Assembly: GCA_021202575.1 (NCBI GenBank) | Contig: JAJQCU010000076.1 | Coordinates: 1-7,734, forward strand | DNA length: 7,734 nt | Direction: 5' to 3' | Source: Lachnospiraceae bacterium | GTDB taxonomy: Bacteria; Bacillota; Clostridia; Lachnospirales; Lachnospiraceae | In this document: positions 1 through 7,115 of the stretch, in pieces | Layout: each line of letters opens with the position of its first letter | How positions within the stretch are numbered: the stretch's first letter is position 1 | Translations under genes and position numbers: made by a program | Notes under the pieces: generated by a model | Database searches by the model: none | Told to the model about the DNA's origin: nothing | What the model saw: the letters and a program-made list of their open reading frames with translations, nothing else

Positions 1-2844
1 TCCAAGATGGATGAGTTTGTAGACCTGTTTCCCATCCATCCGTCTTACATAGATGTTTTCAATAAGATTTACCTGATTGAGAACCGTCATATTCTGAAAA
101 ATATTTCCTTGACCATTCGGGACATTTTCGACACAGAGGTGCCGGAGAATGCCCCCGGTATCATTTCCTTCGACAACTACTGGCCGGCAATCAAGTCCAA
201 CGGTCTGCTGAAAAGCGATGTTACCATCAGCCGAGTAGTGACGGCCAGCGGCCAGTTGGAAGAAATCATCGAGCGTTCCTTCCCCAAGCCTGCATATAAG
301 CCGCTTGCAAGGCAGATTATCTACGCTCTGAGTGTTCATCGTCTGACTACAAATGGTCTGGACGTTCAGTTTGGTTTGACTGCTGAAAATCTCAAGGACG
401 ATTTGTGCCTGTTCCTGCCGATGCCAGAGCAGGACGCTGACTTCCTGCTGTCGCTCATCAAGACCACCCTGCGGGATATTATGACTACAGTATCCGGTCA
501 GTTCATCATTTACAATGATGCGAACAATCAGTATTACATTGACGTGGATAAGGTCGTCGATTATGACGAGAAGATCAAGCAGAAAGCCTCCATCATGGCA
601 GACGGTGAGTTTAATCGCTATTTCTACCAGTTGATCTACAGCTGCCTGGATTGGGAGGAAAAGCAATATGTCCCCGGCTTTGAGATTTATCAGCGCGATT
701 TGAATTGGGATTCCCATAACATCTTCCGGGAGGGCTACCTGTTCCTCGGTCTGCCCGGAGAGCGCAGCACTGCCCAGCCGGAGCGTGATTTCTATATCCA
801 TATCATGCCGCCTTATGGTGCTGGCGCTGTCAGCGTGAAGAATCTGCGGGATGAAGTATATCTGTTCTTCAAGTCTACCGCAGAGTTTAAGGAACAGATG
901 AGCCTGTTTGCCGCAGCCAATGCGCTGGCACAGATCAGTGAGGGCAAGGATAAAGACGCCTATCTGAACAAGGCTTCAATGGTGCGCAAAAAGCTCATCA
1001 AGTATCTGAGCGAAAATAAGAATACTTGCTTTGATGTTTCCTACATGGGACAGAAGCATCAGATGATTGAAGTCCTGAAGGGCCGCTATAATCGGAACCT
1101 GGACTTCAAGGATACTGTTGATCTGGCTGCATCCATTTGCCTGGACGAATACTTTGACGAGAAATATCCCGGCTTCCCAGTGATGAAAACAAAAATCACC
1201 CGCAAGAACATGGCGGAGAACGCTCGTCAGGCGTTCGACTACTTCGCCGGACGCAAAACCCAGCCCGGAGCGCTGATGCTCCAGAGCTTTGGAATTTTAG
1301 ACGGCGAGAAAATCCGTCCGGAAGGCTCCAAGTATGCCGCCTACTATATCGACCAGTTGAAAAAGCTGCCGCCTCAGGGCGTTATCAACTACTCCGACAT
1401 TTTCGAGGGAAAATACTCCGGAGAATTTGAGGACAGGCAGTTCCATGTGAGCTATTTATTTACACCGATTATCTTCCTGTCGCTTGTCTATGCCGGATAT
1501 GCGACTATCACGTTAAAATCGGGGAAACAGCTTACTGCATCTGAGCTGGATCAGGTGCCGAAGATCAGCGTATTTGACTTGTACGAATTCAAATACCTGT
1601 CTCGCCCCACTCAGATGGCCATGGCGGAGTTGAAGCAGCTTTTTGACGTGCTGGACATCAACCCAACGCTGCTGGACAATCCGAACAGCCGAGAAGCTGG
1701 TGTAAAGCAGCTATTGACTGCTGCACAGGACCGGGCAAACGCTGCCGTGGTTGCTTCTCAGAAGTTACGGTCTGGATTTGAACTTTGGGGCGAACCACTG
1801 GCAAATGCTCAGATGGTAGCACGGATGAGCCATGCCTGTAACGCAGTCAAGGAGGAGTTCAGCAACTACTCTGCCAAATTCAACACGCCGGCGAAGCTGA
1901 ACAACTTTGGTCTGTCCAGTGAACAGATCGAAGAACTGAGCAAACAGATTGCCTTAGTACAGACTATCGTGGAATATGACGTCTTCCGCAAGGAATGTGC
2001 TTCCATTGTGTCCTACATTTCCAGTATCGAGTATCTGAACCTGGGAGTCGAGTTCAAGGAAAAGCTGGAAGCAGCCAAAACAGTGTTCCGCAACACCCGT
2101 GACGACATCGCCGGGGGTATGACCGGCGAAGCCGCAGCGCAAAAAGTCACTGTCACACTGCAGAAGCTTCAATCGGAGTACATCGACATCTACTTTGAGA
2201 GCCATAAGAAAAAACGCCTGGACATCGATGATGCCAAGCGCCGGGGCAAACTCCAGGAGAGCCTGACTCTTTCCAATCTGCGGAAGCTCCGCAGCATAGA
2301 AATCCTCTCTGGAGCCAAGCTGACCGCCATTGAACAGGACATGGCGGACTTGAAAGTCTGCTATGAACTGACGTCCACCGAATTGAAAGCCACTCCTGTC
2401 TGTCCTCATTGTGGGTATCGGCTGGATGACAAAGCGAAGAACATTCATGGCCAGCTGGATAATCTTGAAATTCGGATTGATAATCTGCTGACCGAATGGA
2501 CAGGGACTCTGTTGAACACCATTTCTGACCCCATTGTGGCCAGCCAGAAAGAATATCTCAACGACAACCAGCGCAAAGCCATTGACAGCTTTTTGGAGAC
2601 GGGGACTCTGCCGAAGCGCGTAGACGACTTCTTTGTCAAGGCCATCAATGCCCTGCTGAAAGGGTTTGAGCCAGTGGTGATTAACACAGATGATTTGATT
2701 TACAAGCTGGAGCAGTTGCCCCCGTTGGATGAAACAGCATTTAAGGCGAAAGTCAGCGAGATGATTGCCGCTTATACCAAGGGGAAAGACGCCGGAAAAC
2801 TCCGCATTGTGGTGAAGCGGAAGGAAAGCGGGGAAATCCTCTAA
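1..2844 (+). CDS. BrxC/PglY-like (DUF6079-type) phage-defence protein, 3' part only
   Basis: The frame is open from the first base, so the gene starts before the window; the ATG at base 7 is internal. About 947 residues are visible. The first residues (DEFVDLFPIHPSYIDVF) resemble the end of an AAA+/P-loop ATPase core, followed by a lid or winged-helix region; the Walker A and B motifs should lie upstream. A long, partly helical region follows, with a C-terminal CPHCG motif (Cys 801 and 804 of the visible part) that suggests a small zinc knuckle. In BREX and Pgl systems, BrxC/PglY is the large ATPase needed to block phage replication. The next gene begins 24 bases downstream on the same strand with its own ribosome site, suggesting one operon. 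I see no frameshift or internal stop. Family assignment is from recalled sequence style, so the exact BREX subtype is open; a related DUF6079 protein outside BREX is the alternative. Confidence 0.72.
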   Translation, partial: SKMDEFVDLFPIHPSYIDVFNKIYLIENRHILKNISLTIRDIFDTEVPENAPGIISFDNYWPAIKSNGLLKSDVTISRVVTASGQLEEIIERSFPKPAYKPLARQIIYALSVHRLTTNGLDVQFGLTAENLKDDLCLFLPMPEQDADFLLSLIKTTLRDIMTTVSGQFIIYNDANNQYYIDVDKVVDYDEKIKQKASIMADGEFNRYFYQLIYSCLDWEEKQYVPGFEIYQRDLNWDSHNIFREGYLFLGLPGERSTAQPERDFYIHIMPPYGAGAVSVKNLRDEVYLFFKSTAEFKEQMSLFAAANALAQISEGKDKDAYLNKASMVRKKLIKYLSENKNTCFDVSYMGQKHQMIEVLKGRYNRNLDFKDTVDLAASICLDEYFDEKYPGFPVMKTKITRKNMAENARQAFDYFAGRKTQPGALMLQSFGILDGEKIRPEGSKYAAYYIDQLKKLPPQGVINYSDIFEGKYSGEFEDRQFHVSYLFTPIIFLSLVYAGYATITLKSGKQLTASELDQVPKISVFDLYEFKYLSRPTQMAMAELKQLFDVLDINPTLLDNPNSREAGVKQLLTAAQDRANAAVVASQKLRSGFELWGEPLANAQMVARMSHACNAVKEEFSNYSAKFNTPAKLNNFGLSSEQIEELSKQIALVQTIVEYDVFRKECASIVSYISSIEYLNLGVEFKEKLEAAKTVFRNTRDDIAGGMTGEAAAQKVTVTLQKLQSEYIDIYFESHKKKRLDIDDAKRRGKLQESLTLSNLRKLRSIEILSGAKLTAIEQDMADLKVCYELTSTELKATPVCPHCGYRLDDKAKNIHGQLDNLEIRIDNLLTEWTGTLLNTISDPIVASQKEYLNDNQRKAIDSFLETGTLPKRVDDFFVKAINALLKGFEPVVINTDDLIYKLEQLPPLDETAFKAKVSEMIAAYTKGKDAGKLRIVVKRKESGEIL

Positions 2845-3160
2845 ACCAAAAATGAAAGAGGTGAATGGATGAGCGAATTAATGCGGAGCGATGAAGAATA
2901 TCGAAGATGGATACAGGAGCTTGGAAATCGATACAAGGTAAGCCAGATCAAGGCTTCTATTCGCGTCAATAACGAGATGTTAATGTATTATTGGTCTGTG
3001 GGAAGAGATATTACAGAGCGGCGTGCGAACAGCAAATGGGGGAATAAATTTTTCCAGAATTTGAGCATGGATATGGTTGATATGATTCCCAACGCAAAAG
3101 GATTTTCGCCAACAAATCTGCGTTATATGATGCGATTTTATGAACTTTTTAAGGATATCT

Positions 3161-3189
3161 CAATTGTTCCCCAAGTTGGGGAACAATTG
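3161..3189. repeat. Perfect palindrome with 14-base arms
   Basis: Bases 3161-3174 and 3176-3189 are exact reverse complements around a single central G at 3175. The left arm reads CAATTGTTCCCCAA. It lies inside the linker of the truncated DUF1016 gene and encodes the first PQVGEQL. In RNA it would fold into a very stable hairpin. There is no following T-run, so it is not a standard intrinsic terminator. Confidence 0.95.
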
Positions 3190-3236
3190 CTGGAGGATCA
3201 GGAAAATCAAATTCTTCCTCAAGTTGGGGAACAATT
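3167..3236 (+). repeat. Two direct 22-base repeat units, period 48 bases
   Basis: Bases 3167-3188 recur at 3215-3236 with one mismatch (C at 3171, T at 3219). The period of 48 bases keeps the frame and yields two PQVGEQ peptides 16 residues apart. The first unit forms most of the palindrome; the second keeps only the right part plus a short imperfect left arm. This looks like a small in-frame duplication or slippage in the inter-domain linker. Confidence 0.9.
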
Positions 3237-3260
3237 TCAAATGGCATCAAACAAGGTTAT

Positions 3261-4574
3261 GTGACGCTGCTCGCCAAAATAAAAAATGAGACATCCGGAG
3301 GCTTCCTCTCCTCTCTTTCCAGCGGAGTGATCCCGCTGCCGCACCAGCTTCATGTGCTGAATCGTGCATTGGAAACGAATAACGTCCGCTACATTCTGGC
3401 AGATGAAGTGGGGCTTGGAAAGACCATTGAGGCCGGCATGATTATCAAAGAACTAAAAAGCCGTGGGCTTGTGAGCCGCACACTGGTCGTCTGCCCCACA
3501 GGGCTTGTTACGCAGTGGTCTTCCGAGATGCAGGAGAAATTCCATGAAAAGTTCCAAGTGATTTTGCCGTCTGATTATGACACAATTCGCCGACTGACTG
3601 ACAGCGATGATGTCTACAGGCAGTATGACCAGGTAATTTCCCCTATGGACTCCATCAAACCATTGGAACGTCATGCCGGTTGGACGGACGAAAAGGTGGA
3701 AAAATATAATCAAGATCGCATCTACTCGATCATTAACAGCGGCTGGGATTTAATCATTATTGACGAGGCGCATCGTGTGGCAGGCTCCACCGGTGATGTT
3801 GCCAGATATAAATTGGGGAATTTACTGTCGCAGGCCAGCCCTTATTTGCTGTTACTGTCGGCCACGCCGCACAACGGAAAAACAGAACCTTTCCTGCGCT
3901 TGGTCCGTCTGCTGGATAAGGATGCGTTTCCCAATGCGAAGTCCATCGTCAAGGAGCAAGTGGCTCCATATTTGATCCGGACTGAAAAGCGCGAAGCTAT
4001 CGACAACAATGGCAATCTGCTATTTAAAAACCGGGTAACACATCTGGTTTCATTGACATGGGATGATCGGAACTCGCTGCAACGAGAGCTTTATCAGAAG
4101 GTCAGCTCCTATGTCTCGAAAACATATGCCAAAGCGCAGCGGAACCGCAAGAAGAATATGTGCTTGATTTTTCTGCTTATCATTATGCAGCGCATGTCTG
4201 AGTTTCAGGATGAGATAACAACAGCGCAGCTGAAACAGAAAATATATGATGAGTGGGGAGAACGTCCGACGCTATACCATTCTATTGATAAACTTGTGGC
4301 AACTATGAAAGCGTTTGATGTACTCACCTGCGATAAGCCGGGGAAATATCATATCAAGATGCATTGCGTGCCTAAAGACGAAATTGCCAGTTTTATGGTA
4401 TACACTGCAATGAATATAGATGGCAGCGCGTACTACTCTTTGCAAGGCATTAACTCTTTCGCATATCTGTTTCCGTTCGAGTACCAGATGCGAAAGGAAA
4501 TGCTCTTACGAGATGAACGATTCGAGATGCACAATTTTGGTGGAGAGCTGTCAATTGGCTTGAAAGAAAGATAA
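3261..4574 (+). pseudogene. SNF2-family helicase, first RecA lobe only, fused to a foreign winged-helix-like tail
   Basis: Residues 1-312 are the first ATPase lobe of an SNF2/DEAH helicase of the kind found in BREX and DISARM loci. Visible motifs are DEVGLGKT (48-55, motif I), CPTGLVTQW (78-86, Ia), DEAH (168-171, II) and SATPHNGK (200-207, III). The second RecA lobe with motifs IV-VI is absent. After 'FLLIIMQRM' (304-312), where relatives continue in the helicase, the sequence changes to a 125-residue tail beginning SEFQDEITTAQLKQKIYDEW. The tail looks like a winged-helix segment and is described separately. The GTG start overlaps the preceding stop by four bases, but only a weak AAGG precedes it. 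The helicase frame stays open upstream (IKQGY just before the GTG), so the usual N-terminal region was probably lost too. Strand translocation is not expected. A functional chimeric protein cannot be excluded. Confidence 0.78.
4197..4574 (+). other. C-terminal fragment of an unidentified winged-helix-like protein, fused in frame
   Basis: This segment encodes residues 313-437 of the helicase chimaera. The stretch 'AQLKQKIYDEWGERPTLYHS' followed by a second helix and a beta-hairpin-like 'DKPGKYHI' resembles a winged-helix DNA-binding fold. The remainder ('INSFAYLFPFEYQMRKEMLL') has no motif I recognise. It ends naturally at a TAA (4572-4574), so it is probably the true 3' end of another gene whose 5' part was deleted. 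In BREX and related islands, small winged-helix proteins (for example BrxA/DUF1819) lie near the helicase, but I cannot show a match to any of them. Confidence 0.45.
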
Positions 4575-4575
4575 T
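4548..4575 (+). promoter_or_regulatory. Possible sigma-A promoter for the acetyltransferase gene
   Basis: A CTGTCA element (4548-4553) lies 16 bases before GATAAT (4570-4575), which matches the -10 consensus at five of six positions. The -35 match is only four of six. The -10 is 35 bases from the downstream ATG at 4610. It overlaps the end of the preceding reading frame, so it could equally be a chance match in A+T-rich sequence. Confidence 0.25.
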
Positions 4576-4587
4576 AGGAAAAAATTT

Positions 4588-4600
4588 GGAGAGAAAAGGG
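4588..4600 (+). promoter_or_regulatory. Ribosome binding region fixing the start at 4610
   Basis: The purine run GGAGAGAAAAGGG ends nine bases before the ATG at 4610. The frame can be extended to a TTG at 4586, but that codon overlaps this purine run and has no site of its own, so the ATG is preferred. Confidence 0.65.
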
Positions 4601-4609
4601 AACATTAAA

Positions 4610-5041
4610 ATGGCAATACGAAAAATGAAAATGGATGATATCTCTACAGTTGGCGAAATATACATACAGGCATTCGGCTACCAACCGGAGTCAATCAAAT
4701 TTTATAAATTGAAGCCATATGTCCAGTTCTGTATGGACGAAGGATATGCTTTCATTGCTGAAGACGACGGAGAGATTAAAGGCTTTATCATTGGATATGA
4801 GAAGCCCAGTATGTTTAATGGAAGAATTGCGCACATAGAATTATTAGCAGTGCGTCCAGCGGATCAACATCAGGGTAATGGTGAAAAACTGATAGACCGA
4901 TTCATTGAGTCAGCACAGGCTAAAGGCGTTAAAGAGGTTTCCGTATCGACGGCGTGTTATAAAGATGCTTATTTGATTTACCGCCATCTCGGATTTTCGG
5001 ACGCACAAAGCGATTTACGAAACCTGTTCAAAAGGGTATAG
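4610..5041 (+). CDS. GNAT-family N-acetyltransferase
   Basis: The 143-residue protein has the standard single-domain GNAT layout: 'IRKMKMDDI' at the start (strand 1), a middle 'YAFIAEDDGEIKGFIIGY' hairpin (46-63), the core 'HIELLAVRP' strand (75-83), and the acetyl-CoA pyrophosphate loop Q86-H-Q-G-N-G91, which fits the family's Q/R-x-x-G-x-G/A motif. The C-terminal 'YRHLGF' (124-129) is typical of the family. It should transfer an acetyl group from acetyl-CoA to an amine; the substrate (protein N-terminus, lysine, small molecule or antibiotic) cannot be read from sequence. It is cytoplasmic, with no signal or membrane segment. It starts 35 bases after the helicase chimaera and precedes the zinc-ribbon gene on the same strand. 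It appears intact and was probably not part of the defence system. Confidence 0.9.
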   Translation: MAIRKMKMDDISTVGEIYIQAFGYQPESIKFYKLKPYVQFCMDEGYAFIAEDDGEIKGFIIGYEKPSMFNGRIAHIELLAVRPADQHQGNGEKLIDRFIESAQAKGVKEVSVSTACYKDAYLIYRHLGFSDAQSDLRNLFKRV

Positions 5042-5060
5042 CAGGCAGACTGCAACAATC

Positions 5061-5067
5061 AAAGGAG
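5061..5067 (+). promoter_or_regulatory. Shine-Dalgarno site selecting the GTG at 5078
   Basis: AAAGGAG is a strong ribosome site. The earlier in-frame GTG at 5069 begins only one base after it, which is too close. The GTG at 5078 is ten bases downstream and is the better start. Confidence 0.7.
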
Positions 5068-5077
5068 TGTGTCTTCT

Positions 5078-5347
5078 GTGCAGGAGAAAGAAAAAGCCCA
5101 GGGCTTCAGACATGACTTTACGCCATCGGAACTGAAAGCGTTGCTGTTCCATTCAAAGAAATGCCCGGAATGTGAAGGAGAACTCTCAAAAGAAAAAAAC
5201 TGCGAAATGGTTAAAGGCGAGGATGTCAATTCATCGTCGGCCCCGTTCTTCGTCTCTAATATACGGGTCAACCATTATGGATATGTTTTCCAGTGCCAGA
5301 AATGTGGTAAGGTATTTACCCTTATGGAACTTGCAGAAAAGAACTGA
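5078..5347 (+). CDS. Small zinc-ribbon protein of unknown function
   Basis: The predicted 89-residue protein starts with GTG. It has two CxxC pairs, CPEC (Cys 29 and 32) and CQKC (Cys 73 and 76), separated by 40 residues. This is the spacing of a zinc ribbon that binds one metal ion between two knuckles. The N-terminal part (about 1-26) is charged and probably helical. The segment between the knuckles includes a beta-rich 'VNHYGYVFQCQKCGKVF', as in many small metal-stabilised proteins. There is no catalytic motif, signal peptide or membrane segment. I do not recognise a named family. It lies 36 bases after the acetyltransferase gene and 33 bases before the broken AlkZ-related gene, on the same strand, so these may be co-transcribed. 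Confidence 0.75.
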   Translation: MQEKEKAQGFRHDFTPSELKALLFHSKKCPECEGELSKEKNCEMVKGEDVNSSSAPFFVSNIRVNHYGYVFQCQKCGKVFTLMELAEKN

Positions 5348-5380
5348 TTAGAAATGACGATTGAATAAGAGAAGGTGAGT

Positions 5381-6010
5381 GTGGGCGACCGGTTAGATTT
5401 TATCATAAAAACAAAAGAAAATTTGATCGACGCTGTTCACTGTGTCGGTTTCCTTCCGCTGTTCCGAAATTCTCTCCCCGGCTTTTTGGTGGAAGACATG
5501 TTGATCCCCCGTATGGTTTACCGATGAACCAGGCGTGTGGGAATGGAAAGGACCGGTCATTCAGGAAGCAGGCTGTGCCTACGGAAAATTTTTTGAGAAC
5601 AAGGCGGCATTCATCAGTGCGGAGTGGTTTCCGGACTTCGAGAACTACTGCCGGGACGGCTACGACTTTGACGCGCGCTTTGATGATGAACTGGCATCCT
5701 ATAAAGATAAACAACTTTTTGATCTGCTAGAAGCCCGCGCGCCGGTGCTTTCCAAAACGCTGAAACGGGATGGCAATTATAAAAAGGCGGCGCGACCGGC
5801 TTCGATACGTCTATCAACCGCCTGCAGGCGCAGGGCTATGTAATCATCAGTAACTTTGTTTACCTGACAGACCGCCACGGAAAAGAATACGGCTGGGGCG
5901 TTGCGGAGTATTCTACCCCGGAGAAATTTTTCGGAGACGCATGCCTCCATGCGTATCAGACAATCAACCGGAAAACCTCATCCGCTGCCTGGAAATATCC
6001 ATTCAGAAAG
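5381..6010 (+). pseudogene. AlkZ-related protein gene, broken by frameshifts
   Basis: Three reading-frame segments join into one protein of about 200 residues. Segment 1 starts at GTG 5381 after an AGAAGG ribosome site and reads 'GDRLDFIIKTKENLIDAV', then stops at 5525-5527. Adding one C in the five-C run at 5506-5510 explains the shift into segment 2 (from 5511), 'VWFTDEPGVWEWKGPVIQEA' through 'LEARAPVLSKTLKRDGNYK'. Loss of one base in the A5G2 run at 5781-5787 explains the return to the first frame, 'GFDTSINRLQAQGYVIISNF' and 'GWGVAEYSTPEKFFGDA'. A third shift near 5945-5955 is possible, since the next frame reads 'VSDNQPENLIRCLEISIQ'. I recognise these blocks from a clostridial family annotated as AlkZ-related, with a winged-helix relation to DNA glycosylases; its activity is not established. 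The shifts could be real decay or sequencing errors at homopolymers. The exact 3' end is uncertain. Confidence 0.75.
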
Positions 6011-6020
6011 CGTCCCTCCG

Positions 6021-7115
6021 TTACTCGCCACTTCCGTCAGTGCAGGAGTCATCTTTGTGTGAAAAGTTTCTGCAGAATTCTCTGTAGTTGTAATCCTTCC
6101 CCGGGCGGCAGAGCACAGCAAAATCAATGGAGTCAAACAACCGATCGCTCCCCTTGTCATTAAATGAGAGGTTCTGAATCGCATGATAGAATAAGTTAGA
6201 AACAACGGCGGCGTCATTGCCAAACACACCGCAGCCAAAAGCACCCAGAATCAGGTGACGGTAATTCTGTGACGCAGCGGCCAGCAGCATCCCCTGAATA
6301 CGGTGGCAGAGCATCACTTCATACTCCTGCTGCGACATTCCTTCCAGACCCATACGGATCATCGGTGCCGCGCAACTCATAACGGAAATCGGGAAAGGCT
6401 CAGAAAGTGTCTCAGAGGAAGCGTCCTTGATGACTTCCACACAGGGAGAAATCATCACACCGTCAGAGCCCATGTGCGTCTTTCGTGCATTGTTATAATC
6501 ATAATATTTTTTCGCTTCATTGCTTTCCAAAGATAGCAGAAGAGAAGTCCGGCGGCAGAGGTCTTCCTCCTGTGCGCTGGCGCCTTTCCGGGTCTGTCCT
6601 CCGGGATGTGTGGAGCTTGCCAGATTCAGGACTAAAACTTTCGGATCTGATTCTCCATTCTCTTTTAATTCTGAGTACTTCCTCTGCGCAAGAACAAGAG
6701 CATCGATATTTTCACAGCCAAACGTACAGCCTGATTTTGTCAGCGTCAGGCTTTCATTGCTTTCCACATCATCTGAGGAAGAAACAGTTTCAGCGGCAGT
6801 TTTAGAAGCAGAAGTTTCCTCTGTCCGCAGCGCTTCTATATCCTCCGGCAGAAACACCTGTATTTCTCGCATCTGTTCTGAAGAAAACTGCAGTTTTATT
6901 TCTTTTCCATCTTTTTCAAAACTTCCGTTTTCCAGAATACCAAGTGTATCCTCCAGTATCTCTATGTTCTTTTTTCTGCGCATTTCCTTCTGCCGTTCTC
7001 TTTTCTGGATTTCTTCTTCTGAAAGCCCCTTATACTCCGCGGCACGCATCTGCGCCGCCATCTGTTTCATGCGCTCTTCGTCAGATAATTCATTGTTTGT
7101 CTGCTGCTTCGCCAT
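6021..7115 (-). CDS. TIGR02452-type macrodomain protein (microbial PARG-like)
   Basis: The 364-residue protein has a charged, probably coiled N-terminus (9-50), a conserved 'NIEILEDTLGILENG' helix region (50-64), an acidic Ser/Thr-rich linker (98-121), and a macrodomain from about 130 to 350. In the macrodomain, 'NLASSTHPGGQ' (164-174) and 'AQEEDLCRR' (181-189) form the PARG signature, and 'LGAFGCGVFGNDA' (290-302) is the phosphate-binding loop. The family removes or binds ADP-ribose and poly(ADP-ribose). The catalytic glutamates (183-184) are present; the third glycine of the usual GGG is Gln 174. The frame extends to 7154, but the ATG at 7115 has the AAAGGTGG site. Its 5' end overlaps the sirtuin gene by 26 bases, implying translational coupling and a joint role in ADP-ribose metabolism. 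It converges on the broken AlkZ-related gene without a visible terminator. Confidence 0.88.
   Translation of the reverse strand: MAKQQTNNELSDEERMKQMAAQMRAAEYKGLSEEEIQKRERQKEMRRKKNIEILEDTLGILENGSFEKDGKEIKLQFSSEQMREIQVFLPEDIEALRTEETSASKTAAETVSSSDDVESNESLTLTKSGCTFGCENIDALVLAQRKYSELKENGESDPKVLVLNLASSTHPGGQTRKGASAQEEDLCRRTSLLLSLESNEAKKYYDYNNARKTHMGSDGVMISPCVEVIKDASSETLSEPFPISVMSCAAPMIRMGLEGMSQQEYEVMLCHRIQGMLLAAASQNYRHLILGAFGCGVFGNDAAVVSNLFYHAIQNLSFNDKGSDRLFDSIDFAVLCRPGKDYNYREFCRNFSHKDDSCTDGSGE

Larger units (their letters stand above)
2869..3264 (+). pseudogene. DUF1016 (YhcG-type) nuclease, N-terminal domain only; truncated
   Basis: The 131-residue product contains a recognisable DUF1016 N-terminal domain: the 'MLMYYWSVGRDI' segment (37-48), a 'WG' and 'LS' stretch (57-66), and 'KGFSPTNLRYMMRFYELF' (77-94). 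Full family members run to roughly 330-370 residues and carry a C-terminal PD-(D/E)XK nuclease domain, which is absent here. After a linker with two PQVGEQ repeats (101-106 and 117-122), where the family normally enters the nuclease domain, the protein ends with an unrelated short tail. The start is supported by an AAAGAGGTG ribosome site at 2855-2863. The stop overlaps the GTG assigned to the following helicase by four bases. I infer that a deletion removed the nuclease half. It could still be expressed as a small protein, but nuclease activity is not expected. Confidence 0.8.

Noticed and set aside
1954..2687. Minus-strand open frames opposite the BrxC/PglY-like gene
   Set aside because: They lie wholly within a strongly coding gene on the other strand, have no recognisable domain and no convincing ribosome site.
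3161..3189. The palindrome as an intrinsic transcription terminator
   Set aside because: No T-run follows on either side and it lies within a reading frame, so the hairpin alone does not support termination.
3261..4574. A complete, active helicase
   Set aside because: Motifs I to III are present but the entire second RecA lobe with motifs IV to VI is missing.
5041..5060. Small GCAGGCAGACTGC inverted repeat after the acetyltransferase stop as a terminator
   Set aside because: The stem is only a few bases long and no T-run follows; the next gene begins directly downstream on the same strand.
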